From: Pseudanabaena sp. FACHB-2040 | GTDB taxonomy: Bacteria > Cyanobacteriota > Cyanobacteriia > Phormidesmidales > Phormidesmidaceae | Direction of reading: 5' to 3' | Assembly (NCBI RefSeq): GCF_014696715.1 | Contig: NZ_JACJQO010000019.1 | Coordinates: 62,001-126,000, forward strand | Length of the DNA stretch: 64,000 nucleotides | In this document: one piece after another, positions 53,651-62,268 of the stretch | Position numbering within the stretch: the stretch's first letter is position 1 | Layout: every line of letters begins with the position of its first letter | Notes under the pieces: model-generated | Databases searched by the model: none | What the model was told of the DNA's origin: nothing | The model's input: the letters and a program-made list of their open reading frames with translations, nothing else | Made by a program: the position numbers and the translations under genes

Positions 53651-54706
53651 ATGGATTACAAAGAAGCCGGGGTAGACGTCGAGGCGGGCCGTGATTTTGT
53701 CCACCGCATTCGATCTCTAGTAGATGGCACTCGGCGACCTGAGGTGCTGGGTGGTTTAGGCGGGTTTAGCGGATTTTGCCAGATTCCTCAGGGCTATCGT
53801 GAACCCGTTTTGGTGTCTGGCACGGACGGGGTTGGCACCAAACTTAAGATTGCCCAAGCTTTAAACCGACATGACACTGTCGGCATTGATCTCGTGGCTA
53901 TGTGCGTCAACGATGTGCTGACCAGTGGCGCAGAGCCGCTCTTTTTTCTGGACTACCTAGCTACAAGCAAGCTAGAGCCCGCTCAGCTAGCCCAAGTGGT
54001 GGAAGGTATTGCTAACGGTTGCCGCCAGGCCAACTGTGCCCTATTAGGTGGAGAAACCGCTGAGATGCCAGGGTTTTATGCTCCTGGGGAATACGATCTG
54101 GCTGGGTTTTGTGTAGGCGTGGTTGAGAAACAGGCCATCCTCGACGGTAGCCACATTCAAATCGGAGATGTCGTTATCGGGTTGGCTAGCCAGGGCGTTC
54201 ACAGCAATGGTTACAGCTTGGTTCGCAGAATTGTCGACGAGGCTCCCCGTTGCGATCGCACTCAGTCTGGGTATGGCTGGGATGAGAGGCCCCCCATTCT
54301 GGGCGGGGAAACGCTGGGCGAGGCCCTGCTCAAACCCACTCGGCTCTATGTTCAGCCTATTCTGCAGGCCCGTCAGGCCGGGCTCACTATTCGGGGCATG
54401 GCCCATATTACTGGGGGAGGCCTGCCAGAGAACCTGCCCCGCTGTTTGGGGCAAGGGCAGGCGATTCAAATTGACCCTGAGCGCTGGCAGATCTTGCCCA
54501 TCTTCCAGTGGCTGGCTGAGGCAGGCACAGTGCCTCTACCAGAGATGTTTAATACTTTCAATATGGGGCTTGGGTTTGCGGTCATCGTACCGCTAGAAGA
54601 GGCGGATCAGGCGGTAAACTGGTTCACCCAGCAGGGTGTGCTGGCCTATGCGGTGGGCAGCATTGTTGCCGGGGCAGGAGAGTTGCTCGGTTTGCCTGTA
54701 GTCTAA
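53651..54706 (+). CDS. purM: Phosphoribosylformylglycinamidine cyclo-ligase (AIR synthetase)
   Basis: A 351-residue PurM closing the imidazole ring in purine synthesis. It starts [20 protein letters not shown]; family landmarks are [75 protein letters not shown] and [17 protein letters not shown]. Length is typical. A strong bidirectional terminator follows at 54756. Confidence 0.97.
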   Translation: MDYKEAGVDVEAGRDFVHRIRSLVDGTRRPEVLGGLGGFSGFCQIPQGYREPVLVSGTDGVGTKLKIAQALNRHDTVGIDLVAMCVNDVLTSGAEPLFFLDYLATSKLEPAQLAQVVEGIANGCRQANCALLGGETAEMPGFYAPGEYDLAGFCVGVVEKQAILDGSHIQIGDVVIGLASQGVHSNGYSLVRRIVDEAPRCDRTQSGYGWDERPPILGGETLGEALLKPTRLYVQPILQARQAGLTIRGMAHITGGGLPENLPRCLGQGQAIQIDPERWQILPIFQWLAEAGTVPLPEMFNTFNMGLGFAVIVPLEEADQAVNWFTQQGVLAYAVGSIVAGAGELLGLPVV

Positions 54707-54755
54707 TGGCCTAGTTCGCCTCATTCCTGCTGGCCTAGAGCCGCTTAAAAATACT

Positions 54756-54785
54756 AAAAGCACCCGGCATTAGCCGGGTGCTTTT
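54756..54785. terminator. Bidirectional terminator between purM and the RodZ-like gene
   Basis: A 13-bp perfect stem AAAAGCACCCGGC / GCCGGGTGCTTTT with loop ATTA. Both strands have a T run at the stem end, so it can serve both convergent genes. Confidence 0.92.
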
Positions 54786-54821
54786 GAGCTTTTGAACCTC
54801 GATGCTTCTCAAGCTAGGAGC

Positions 54822-55625
54822 TTAGAAGGCCAAACCAATAGTCTGGGCAGGAGAATAAGTGATTTCAGCAACTGTACCAGGCTTTCCCAATGCCTCAGCC
54901 TGGCCGTCGTTATAGGTAACAACGACACCCCCTGCGTTGCCGGCCCGCACCGTCAGAGCTTGATTGGCGGTCCAGAGACGATTTTCCCCAGGCTGCAAAA
55001 TTCCTTCAAATTCGGTCTTGCCGTCGGCTACAACCCGCAGCCAGGACTGGGCTGTCAGCGTTGTCTCCACTCGAATGGGATGGTTAGGGGCCTGAGAATT
55101 CGGGTTTCCTCCCTCTGGGCCAGCCGCTTCAGGGTTATCTGGAGTGACTTGAGCCGATTGCTCTGATCGGGGCTGGGTAGCTAGAGGGTCGAGGGGCGGC
55201 AGAGCACTGGCCTCAGGAGCCGTCTGGCGCAACACGTAGGAAAGACCGCTAACGGCAGCCACCATGAGGACCACATAGGCCGCATAAAGGTGGAGAGGCC
55301 GCAGCTGTGCCGCTGGGGTTTCTTTCCAGGAGGTCCGCCGCCGAGCCCGAGCAGCGGGTGCAAAGAACTGGCTAGCCAAGGTTTCTCCATCCAGGTTCAA
55401 GATATCGCCATAGCGGCGAATCAGGCCCCGAGTATAAATCGGCTCAGGCAGATTATCCAGGTCTCCCGTCTCGATCGCTTTTAGCAAGCTGCCCCGAATA
55501 AGCGTCTTGTCAGCTACATCTTCGAGATGTAGCTGCTGATCTTCTCGAGCCGCTTTGAGAATACTGCCAATCTCCTGGAGCTGCTCTTTGTAAATACTGT
55601 CTGGGGTATTTGCCTTTTTCTTCAT
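54822..55625 (-). CDS. RodZ-like helix-turn-helix membrane protein (paralogue A)
   Basis: A 267-residue protein. The N-terminal Xre-type helix-turn-helix (about 10-75) has QLQEIGSILKAAREDQQLHL and IRGSLLKAIETGDLDNLPEP, followed by the RodZ signature YTRGLIRRYGDILNLDG. Then come a basic stretch (AARARRRTSWKE), one transmembrane helix (LHLYAAYVVLMVAAVSGLSY), a Pro/Asn-rich linker and a C-terminal DUF4115 beta domain (SWLRVVADGKTEFEGILQPG). RodZ links MreB to the envelope. ATG 55625 is preferred to 55646, which would overlap the upstream gene. A second copy is at 62269-63198. Confidence 0.88.
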   Translation of the reverse strand: MKKKANTPDSIYKEQLQEIGSILKAAREDQQLHLEDVADKTLIRGSLLKAIETGDLDNLPEPIYTRGLIRRYGDILNLDGETLASQFFAPAARARRRTSWKETPAAQLRPLHLYAAYVVLMVAAVSGLSYVLRQTAPEASALPPLDPLATQPRSEQSAQVTPDNPEAAGPEGGNPNSQAPNHPIRVETTLTAQSWLRVVADGKTEFEGILQPGENRLWTANQALTVRAGNAGGVVVTYNDGQAEALGKPGTVAEITYSPAQTIGLAF

Positions 55626-55636
55626 AGAACGGAGAA

Positions 55637-56428
55637 TCAGTGGCAACGCACAACATCAGCAGACGGTTTTTGCTGACCAGTCTTTTGAACTTTAGGGCTC
55701 GCAGACGATGCTATCAAGGTTATGACTTCTTGGGAAGAGAGGGGACGCACTCTTTCCAAAGAGAGATGACAGAGCTGTATCGCCCCGATAGCTGTTCGGT
55801 GTAGGCTAAGCACAGGATGGCCTAGCTGATCTGCAACTTTACGAATTTGGCGATTACGCCCCTCTCGCAGCACGATTTCCAGGAGCGTGCTGTCTGAGCT
55901 CTCTGCCCGCACTACACGAACCTCAGCCGGACGAGTTAGGCGGCCCTCTAGATTGACCCCCTGCCGCCAGGCTCGCAGGGTTTCAGGAGCAGGGCTGCCC
56001 TGCACTCGCACTCGGTAGGTTTTGGCAATGCTGTGACGAGGATGGGTCAACTGGTTGGTAAAGTGACCGTCGTTGGTGAGAATCAGGGCTCCGGTTGAGT
56101 TGAAATCAAGCCGGCCTACGGGATGCAGGCCCGGCACCTGCCAGATCTGGGGAAGAAGATCTAAAACAGTTCTTCTTCCTTGGGGATCGTCACAGGTAGA
56201 AACCACCCCGGCAGGCTTGTTAAGCAGCAGATAGGTTAGCTTCGGCTTTTCCTGGACAGCTAAGGGCTGCCCATCGACCTCAATGGCGTCGATAGCGGGA
56301 TCGGCTTTTAGACCGAGGGATGCGATCGCACCATTTACCCGCACCCGCCCTTCCAGGATGAGCTGTTCAGCCTGTCGTCGGGAAGCTAGACCCCATTGAG
56401 AAATAACCTTTTGCAAACGCTCCTGCAT
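55637..56428 (-). CDS. RsuA/RluB-family pseudouridine synthase
   Basis: A 263-residue rRNA pseudouridine synthase. An N-terminal S4 domain (MQERLQKVISQWGLASRRQA, residues 1-60) is followed by the catalytic domain with Asp in HPVGRLDFNSTGALILTNDG (near residue 105) and the RNA-contact LREGRNRQIRKVADQLGHPV. This is the large-subunit RluB/small-subunit RsuA group; which rRNA position is modified cannot be read from sequence. The RodZ-like gene starts 11 bases after its stop, so the two are probably cotranscribed. Confidence 0.92.
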   Translation of the reverse strand: MQERLQKVISQWGLASRRQAEQLILEGRVRVNGAIASLGLKADPAIDAIEVDGQPLAVQEKPKLTYLLLNKPAGVVSTCDDPQGRRTVLDLLPQIWQVPGLHPVGRLDFNSTGALILTNDGHFTNQLTHPRHSIAKTYRVRVQGSPAPETLRAWRQGVNLEGRLTRPAEVRVVRAESSDSTLLEIVLREGRNRQIRKVADQLGHPVLSLHRTAIGAIQLCHLSLERVRPLSSQEVITLIASSASPKVQKTGQQKPSADVVRCH

Positions 56429-56489
56429 GAGAGAAGCCCAAAATCGTAAACTTTTGTTCCCAATCTATTCAAACAGCTACCGCCACGCC

Positions 56490-57896
56490 TTACAAGGGGG
56501 AATGACCGGCTATGCTGTCTTGAGCCAGCAGCAGGCTGCCAGGTAAAATTATTTTCAGCCAGCCTCCGCCGAGATCCGGATGGTTTTCTGCAGCTATAGT
56601 GCCCTGGTGCGCCTCCACAATCTGCTGAACAATTGAGAGGCCCAGCCCACTGCCGCCCCCGCCTAAACCTTCATTCGCAGACACCTGCGAACTACTTGAG
56701 CCCCGGGCGGATCGATTGGTTTCGCGCTTGCGCGCCGGGTCGGCCCGGTAGAAGCGATCGAAAATGTGGGGCAAGTCTTTGTCTTGAAACCCCAATCCAT
56801 TGTCAATCACATCCAAGCAGACCGCCATTCCCCCTTCTAAAGCGGAGCTTTCCACCAGACTCAACTGAACAAACACCGAAGCGCGAGACGGACTATGCTT
56901 GATGGCATTGTCTAGAAGATTGATCAAGACCCGGTACATCAAAGACTCATCCACTGTCATCAGTAAAGTCACTGGCCCGTCGTAGGTAAGGCTAAGTTGC
57001 TTTACCCGTGCCAGCGGTTCCAGACTCTGCCAGGCAGCCGTAATCAACTGAGCCAGGTCAACCGGCTTTAGGTTCAGACCCTGAAAATTCTGGCCTTCAA
57101 GGCGGCTCAGGTTAAGCAGGTCTTCAACCAAATTACTGAGGCGGATCGTTTCATTGAGCAAGCGGTCTAGCCAACCTTGTAAGGCGACATCAATACGCGG
57201 TTTAAGCGTCTCTGCCACCAGACGGATCGAGGTCAGCGGTGTTTTGAGTTCATGGGCCACATCAGAGGTCCAGCGATCGCGTTGCTGCAGCAGAGTCACC
57301 GCTTCCTGACGATTCTCCAAAAAGACGCCAATTCGCCCTTGATCGAGAGGCACGCCATAGCCTCTCAAGGGATAGGCAGGCTCATTTTTCGGATTAAGCG
57401 GATTGGGTGACACCCGATAGAGGGTCCAATCTCGCTGGCAGGGCTGATGCAGTTGACGCGTTTCCTCAATCAGGTTGTCTAGCTCATAAGAGCGCACGAG
57501 CTGAAGCAACAGTCGGGGTCGTTGCTCTAGCTCATCAAAAGATTGAGAAATACCCAGGAGCTGACCGGCCTGCAGGTTGCACCACAGCAGCTGGTTTTCT
57601 TCATTGACTAGGAGGTAGCCAATCGGAGCATTTTCCAGCAAAAACTGATGGCTGTCTAAAGCCCGTTCTAAACCATTGACCTGCTGGCCTTGGTCAGCAA
57701 TCCTGTGCGATAGCTGTGTTATCAAATCGAGATCAGAAGATCCAGGATCAATCTGCTGTCTTTTCACCAGCAATTTCAACCGGGCATTGAATCGAGTCCA
57801 ACGCCAGAACCAGATTCCCAGCCCTGTTGCCAGGCCCATTAAGAACCATACGACTGGCACAGCATTTATCCCATATTTCTTCTGAGGATATCGCAT
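56490..57896 (-). CDS. SphS/PhoR-like phosphate-type sensor histidine kinase
   Basis: A 468-residue kinase. One N-terminal helix (VPVVWFLMGLATGLGIWFW) is followed by a coiled stretch, a PAS domain (about 75-185, FLLENAPIGYLLVNEENQLL), HisKA with the His near residue 213 (RWTSDVAHELKTPLTSIRLV) and HATPase (about 320-455) with NLLDNAIKHSPSR and GSGLGLSIVQQIVEAHQG. The domain order and HELKTPL text fit SphS/PhoR, the phosphate-starvation sensor, but no sphR or phoU is adjacent. The start is odd: the ATG is directly preceded by a terminator-like hairpin with no accessible Shine-Dalgarno site. Confidence 0.82.
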   Translation of the reverse strand: MRYPQKKYGINAVPVVWFLMGLATGLGIWFWRWTRFNARLKLLVKRQQIDPGSSDLDLITQLSHRIADQGQQVNGLERALDSHQFLLENAPIGYLLVNEENQLLWCNLQAGQLLGISQSFDELEQRPRLLLQLVRSYELDNLIEETRQLHQPCQRDWTLYRVSPNPLNPKNEPAYPLRGYGVPLDQGRIGVFLENRQEAVTLLQQRDRWTSDVAHELKTPLTSIRLVAETLKPRIDVALQGWLDRLLNETIRLSNLVEDLLNLSRLEGQNFQGLNLKPVDLAQLITAAWQSLEPLARVKQLSLTYDGPVTLLMTVDESLMYRVLINLLDNAIKHSPSRASVFVQLSLVESSALEGGMAVCLDVIDNGLGFQDKDLPHIFDRFYRADPARKRETNRSARGSSSSQVSANEGLGGGGSGLGLSIVQQIVEAHQGTIAAENHPDLGGGWLKIILPGSLLLAQDSIAGHSPL

Positions 57897-57898
57897 TA

Positions 57899-57924
57899 AA
57901 AAGCACCCCGAATGGAGTGCTTTT
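57899..57924 (-). terminator. Terminator-like hairpin abutting the kinase start codon
   Basis: AAAAGCAC pairs with GTGCTTTT, plus two G-C pairs inside, loop GAAT. Read on the minus strand it ends in a T run two bases before the kinase ATG (57896). It can end transcription of the DUF4278 gene, or mask translation of read-through mRNA. Confidence 0.75.
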
Positions 57925-57998
57925 CTCTAGAACGAGTGTGCTACAGGAATTTTTTGACTCAAGCCAGACAGCAAACTAAGTTGTAAAGTGGGTCAAGC

Positions 57999-58172
57999 CT
58001 ACTTTACAGTTGCGCCCCGATACTTAAGACCTTCTACTGAAGAGTGGGCTGCTGACTGCTTGGGGGTGTGCCGAGAAACAGCTGCACCCCGGTAGCGACC
58101 AATGAGCTCTTCAGACATTTCTACTTGGGCTTGAGTGGGTTCGTAGCTAACGCCGCGATAACGTAAAGACAT
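57999..58172 (-). CDS. DUF4278 small protein
   Basis: A 57-residue protein, MSLRYRGVSYEPTQAQVEMS through to KYRGATVK. Three YRG units (LRYRGVSY, GRYRGAAV, LKYRGATV) are characteristic of DUF4278, a cyanobacterial family of stress-abundant small proteins of unknown function. The ATG at 58172 follows GGCG(A)-type sequence; the longer frame to 58259 is unlikely. The preceding 280 bases are AT-rich and probably hold its promoter. Confidence 0.82.
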   Translation of the reverse strand: MSLRYRGVSYEPTQAQVEMSEELIGRYRGAAVSRHTPKQSAAHSSVEGLKYRGATVK

Positions 58173-58451
58173 AATTTCGCCTCTCAGAGTAATGAATTGA
58201 AGTGAGTTAGAGGCGCGTTCCTTCGGGGAGTCCCTACTTCCGTCCTGTGCTAGAGCCAATTAGGCTCTTACTAGCTCGGATGAACGATTTACTTTCTGTA
58301 TTCATTTTTACCGTTTTGACTTTTTCTGTCAAGACAAAAGGCCAAACTTGTCACGGATTCAAGACATTACTAGGAGTATAGACTTTATTCTCGCCACCTC
58401 TATCCTGTATGGCTCTCTGCTGAGTCCCTTCTTCCTACACATCTATTAGCA

Positions 58452-59273
58452 ATGCCGATGCACAGTTTTTTTCCGCCTGAGCGATATTTTCCCTATCTCA
58501 CCTGGCAAGATGTTCAAGCCATGCCCGATAAGGAAAATGTGGTAATTATTCAGCCCATTGGGGCAATTGAGCAGCATGGTCCTCATCTGCCCCTAGCAGT
58601 AGACGCCGCTATCAGCGCTGCCGTACTGGGCAAAGCCCTCACAAAACTGGAATCTGAGGTGCCCGCCTATACGTTGCCGCTGCTGTATTACGGCAAGTCC
58701 AATGAGCACTGGCATTTTCCGGGCACGATTACGCTCTCCACCCAAACTCTGCTAGCGGTTCTGCGAGAGGTGGGAGAGAGCATCTACCGAGCGGGCTTTC
58801 GTAAGCTAGTGCTAATGAACTCTCACGGGGGACAGCCCCAGGTGATAGAAATTACGGCCCGGGATCTGCACCAGACCTATGAGGACTTCCTGGTCTTTCC
58901 CCTATTTACCTGGCGCGTCCCCAACACGGCAGGCGAACTGTTGAGCGATTTAGAAAAAGAGTTGGGCATCCATGCTGGAGACGCTGAGACTAGCCTGATG
59001 CTGTCTGTGCTGCCTGATCAGGTGCACATGGATCGGGCCGTGAAGGAGTATCCCCAAGGCTTGCCAGAGAATAGCCTGCTCAGTATGGAGGGGGCACTGC
59101 CCTTTGCTTGGGTAACGCGGGACCTGACCCGCAGCGGGGTGCTGGGAGATGCAACAGTCGCGACGCGAGAAAAAGGCGATCGCATTCTTGAGAGCGTGTC
59201 TGCTGGTTGGGTGCAAACGATTCGCGATATCTATCGGTTTCGACAACCCCAAGTTTGGCGGCAAAAATCTTAG
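58452..59273 (+). CDS. Creatininase-family amidohydrolase
   Basis: A 273-residue metal-dependent amidohydrolase. Metal-binding residues sit in QPIGAIEQHGPHLPLAVDAA (Glu, His, Asp) and in GIHAGDAETSLMLSVLPDQV; NSHGGQPQVIEI is also conserved. The family includes creatinine amidohydrolases and riboflavin/F420-pathway or mycofactocin-type relatives; in cyanobacteria the substrate is generally unknown. Length is normal. MPMHSFF may start at either of two close ATGs (58452 or 58458). Confidence 0.87.
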   Translation: MPMHSFFPPERYFPYLTWQDVQAMPDKENVVIIQPIGAIEQHGPHLPLAVDAAISAAVLGKALTKLESEVPAYTLPLLYYGKSNEHWHFPGTITLSTQTLLAVLREVGESIYRAGFRKLVLMNSHGGQPQVIEITARDLHQTYEDFLVFPLFTWRVPNTAGELLSDLEKELGIHAGDAETSLMLSVLPDQVHMDRAVKEYPQGLPENSLLSMEGALPFAWVTRDLTRSGVLGDATVATREKGDRILESVSAGWVQTIRDIYRFRQPQVWRQKS

Positions 59274-59477
59274 GCTTCCGTTTGCCTCATCGCCTGGGCC
59301 TAAACAAAACGTTAAATATCCCGCCCGAAAATCGTTAAATATTCCTCATGACGCCTGATTGAAGGGCGAGATTCTGCCTATACTGCAGTCACTGTTGCGT
59401 GTTAGGCAGTTGTCACATAAGGAAGCGGGAGCGATGATGGGAGAGCAAAAACGGCTAAGCAAACGGACCCTGCGACC

Positions 59478-60257
59478 GTGACTCAACCTTTACCCACAAA
59501 CGCTTTGCCCGCGGACGATTTGCAGGCAGCAGGCTGTAGTCAGGCAGCCCCAGATCCGTCCTCGGCGGCTTCGAAAACACTGTCTGTTGATATTGGCGGG
59601 AGCGGCATTAAAACCATCTTGCTAGATGCCAGGGGAGAAGCTCTGACCGAGCGGTTGCGGCAAAATACGCCTGCGCCTGCAACGCCAGAGGCCATTATTA
59701 ACCTCATTCAAGCACAGGCGGCTCAGCAGGGAGACTTCGACCGAGTATCAGTAGGTTTTCCTGGCGTGGTGCGCCAAGGAGTCATTGGCTCGGCGGCCAA
59801 TCTAGACAGCCGCTGGATTGGCGTAGATCTAGCCCAATCGCTCACCCAACTTCTGGGCAAGCCGGTTCGCGTGGCCAATGATGCTGATGTGCAGGGGCTG
59901 GGAGCCGTAACCTGCCAGGGCGTTGAACTGGTGCTTACCTTGGGAACCGGTGTCGGAGCAGCCCTCTTTGTTAACGGTACGCTCGTCCCTAATCTGGAAC
60001 TGGGCCACCATCCCTTCCGCAAAGGGGAAACCTACGAGCAGCAATTAGGCCGATCTGCCTTAGAAGGGATAAGCAAAAAACGGTGGAACCGGCGGTTGGA
60101 AAAAGCGATCGCACTGCTGCAAGCTATCTTTAACTACGACACGCTCTACCTAGGCGGCGGTGAAACCAAGCAGATCAACTTTGACCTACCCAAAAATGTC
60201 AAAATCGTTTCCAATATGATGGGGCTGTTGGGGGGAATTGCCCTTTGGCGAGACTAA
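59478..60257 (+). CDS. ppgK: Polyphosphate glucokinase (ROK family)
   Basis: A 259-residue sugar kinase using polyphosphate or ATP to phosphorylate glucose. The phosphate-1 motif is LSVDIGGSGIKTILLDARGE (near residue 35), ROK landmarks are RVANDADVQGLGAV and LTLGTGVGAALFVNGTLV, and the polyphosphate-glucokinase-type loop is LELGHHPFRKGETYEQ. The first 30 residues are a disordered Pro/Ala-rich leader. The start is GTG (59478) with a weak ribosome site, so a later start is possible. Confidence 0.9.
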   Translation: MTQPLPTNALPADDLQAAGCSQAAPDPSSAASKTLSVDIGGSGIKTILLDARGEALTERLRQNTPAPATPEAIINLIQAQAAQQGDFDRVSVGFPGVVRQGVIGSAANLDSRWIGVDLAQSLTQLLGKPVRVANDADVQGLGAVTCQGVELVLTLGTGVGAALFVNGTLVPNLELGHHPFRKGETYEQQLGRSALEGISKKRWNRRLEKAIALLQAIFNYDTLYLGGGETKQINFDLPKNVKIVSNMMGLLGGIALWRD

Positions 60258-60342
60258 GACCGTATCTCGCGACTTTTGAAAAACTCTACACAATTGCGCT
60301 ACACAACATGCGCACACAACACAAAGACATCCCAGTAAAACG

Positions 60343-60480
60343 ATGATGCCTCTTTTTGGCCTACCCCTAGCTTACCTGCCTCTGCCCGCCAGTTCTGCTG
60401 ATTGGGGAGCCCTAATCTTCTTTGGCGGGCTGGTCGCTTTGATTGCTTGGCGTGTCTACGATACCCGCCCTACCCGTTAA
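60343..60480 (+). CDS. Possible 45-residue single-helix membrane protein
   Basis: MMPLFGLPLAYLPLPASSAD is followed by WGALIFFGGLVALIAWRVYD and TRPTR. It has one strong membrane helix and a basic C-terminus, reminiscent of small photosynthetic or NDH subunits, but I cannot match it to any named one. No good Shine-Dalgarno site is visible. It lies between ppgK and the convergent universal stress gene, where a conserved small gene could be overlooked. Confidence 0.4.
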   Translation: MMPLFGLPLAYLPLPASSADWGALIFFGGLVALIAWRVYDTRPTR

Positions 60481-60646
60481 GAATTTCCCCTGACAGAAGT
60501 CACCCAGACGAAACTGAAGTTTGTAAATTGGGTAGGGCTTGGCGAAACCCCAAGATTCCTTGCCAGGCTAGGTTGAGCGTAGCCAAACCCAACCACCGGG
60601 AGCCATATTTAGAGCATGGCAGAACGTTAGAGCTAGTTTAGGCTGT

Positions 60647-61183
60647 CTACCTAAGTGCAGTTGTGTCAGCCATTGCTGATTTGGTGCTGTGAGCAGACTT
60701 TGTCTTGGAGCTATGCACCACTAGCACCGAACAAGGCGCATGGTGCATGACATAGTTGCTAACGCTGCCCATCAGCAGCTCGCTCAATCCGCTGCGTCCG
60801 TGGCTGCCAACGATGATGAGATCAGCTTCCCAGGTGCGGGCCAGATCGCAAATCACGAGAGAGGGTTCTCCCCCAGACTGGATAAATTCGGCCCTAACTC
60901 CGGCGTTGGTAGCAGTTTCCGAATCTCTTTGAAGCCGCTCAATACCCGCTGTTTCAAACGTGTGCCACCGCTCCTGGTAAAGTTGCCAAGAAGCGTCATC
61001 CAAGATGGGATAGTAGGCAGGGTAAGCACGTAGGGGAATGCCGGGGCTGCCAACCCCATAGGCTGACAGAACGTGTAGCAGCATTAACTGAGCGTCGAGC
61101 GCTGCCGCCATCGCCAGGGCTTTTTCAAAGACTGTGGCTCGTAGCGGAGAATCATCTAGCGCAACTAAAATTCTTCTAAACAT
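60647..61183 (-). CDS. Universal stress protein A family
   Basis: A 178-residue UspA-like protein. It starts MFRRILVALDDSPLRATVFE; the ATP-binding motif of the family is GSHGRSGLSELLMGSVSNYV with HHAPCSVLVVHS (near residues 130-160). The C-terminal 20 residues (KTKSAHSTKSAMADTTALR) are an unstructured tail. GGAGG lies 7 bases before the ATG. Role: a nucleotide-binding stress protein, target unknown. Confidence 0.92.
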   Translation of the reverse strand: MFRRILVALDDSPLRATVFEKALAMAAALDAQLMLLHVLSAYGVGSPGIPLRAYPAYYPILDDASWQLYQERWHTFETAGIERLQRDSETATNAGVRAEFIQSGGEPSLVICDLARTWEADLIIVGSHGRSGLSELLMGSVSNYVMHHAPCSVLVVHSSKTKSAHSTKSAMADTTALR

Positions 61184-61389
61184 GATGGGCCTCCCAATCA
61201 GGGTTGACCGCCTTGCACGAACACTACTTGCTCCTGAAGCGAAGTCCCTATGAAGTGAAGGGTCTAAGCAGCTGCTGAGAATGCAGGGCGTTCTACCTCA
61301 ATTATAGGAAGCGGGCTGAGAGTGAAGCTGAGAGCTTAACATGCCGCAACTCCCCCAGCCTCTGCGGGCCAAGTCCCAGGTTGGAGCCT

Positions 61390-62193
61390 TTAACGCCCAA
61401 TCACCTTAACCATGCCAATCCCGCCAAAGTATAAAAACAGCACCGCCCCGCCCAAGAGGCTCTGGGTCACTGGATCGGTAGAGGGTGTCAGCACTGCGCC
61501 TAGGACCGCTGCCCCCAACAGCACAAAGCGCCAGCTAGAAAGCATCTGCTGAGAGGAAACGATGCCCAGCAGGCCCAGCAGCAGCTGCACGATCGGGATT
61601 TGGAACGCTAGCCCGGTGCTGAACAGCAGCAGCAGCACAAACTCAAAGTAGCGGTCAATCGACCAGAGCTGCTCTACCACATCAGCCCCGTAGTTGATAA
61701 AGAAATTTAGCGCTGCTGGGATCAGGGCAATGTAGGCAAAGGCCAAACCCGCAAAAAAGAGAACGCTTGAACCTAGCACCACCGGCCCTATTAGCCGCCG
61801 CTCCCGCCGAGTCAACCCCGGAAGCACGAACATGATGATCTGGTACAAAATAAACGGGCTGCCAATCAGCAAACCGCTGTATCCTGCCACTTTCAAAGAG
61901 ACAAAGAAATACTCACCCGGTGAAAGCTGTAGGAACTTAACGCCCTGAGCAGGCACCTCTAGCAGTTGCACAATCTGGTTGACCACAAAGAAACAGCCCA
62001 CAATGCAGACAAAAACCGCAATTAGGCTGTAGAAGATGCGGCGGCGCAGTTCCTCCAGATGGTCAAACAGAGACATCTCTAGATCGGCAGGCACCTCATC
62101 CAAAAAGGAATCTGGATCTTCTGCCGGGGCGGCGGATGAGACCAGGGTCTGGTTGTCTAGAGTCTCAAGATCGGAGGGAGGCGTCATAGGCAT
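61390..62193 (-). CDS. tatC: Sec-independent protein translocase TatC
   Basis: A 267-residue TatC that recognises twin-arginine signal peptides and forms the core of the Tat translocase in thylakoid and plasma membranes. Six helices; landmarks are [20 protein letters not shown] (near residue 40), [20 protein letters not shown] and [20 protein letters not shown]. The 35-residue acidic N-terminal leader is longer than in E. coli. TatA/TatB are not nearby. It follows the second RodZ-like gene by 75 bases on the same strand. Confidence 0.96.
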   Translation of the reverse strand: MPMTPPSDLETLDNQTLVSSAAPAEDPDSFLDEVPADLEMSLFDHLEELRRRIFYSLIAVFVCIVGCFFVVNQIVQLLEVPAQGVKFLQLSPGEYFFVSLKVAGYSGLLIGSPFILYQIIMFVLPGLTRRERRLIGPVVLGSSVLFFAGLAFAYIALIPAALNFFINYGADVVEQLWSIDRYFEFVLLLLFSTGLAFQIPIVQLLLGLLGIVSSQQMLSSWRFVLLGAAVLGAVLTPSTDPVTQSLLGGAVLFLYFGGIGMVKVIGR

Positions 62194-62268
62194 TGGATAG
62201 GCGAAGCCCCAAGGTGTCTCCTAGATTGTAAACACCAGAGCACTCACGCGTCAGGTTGTGGAGCAAGG

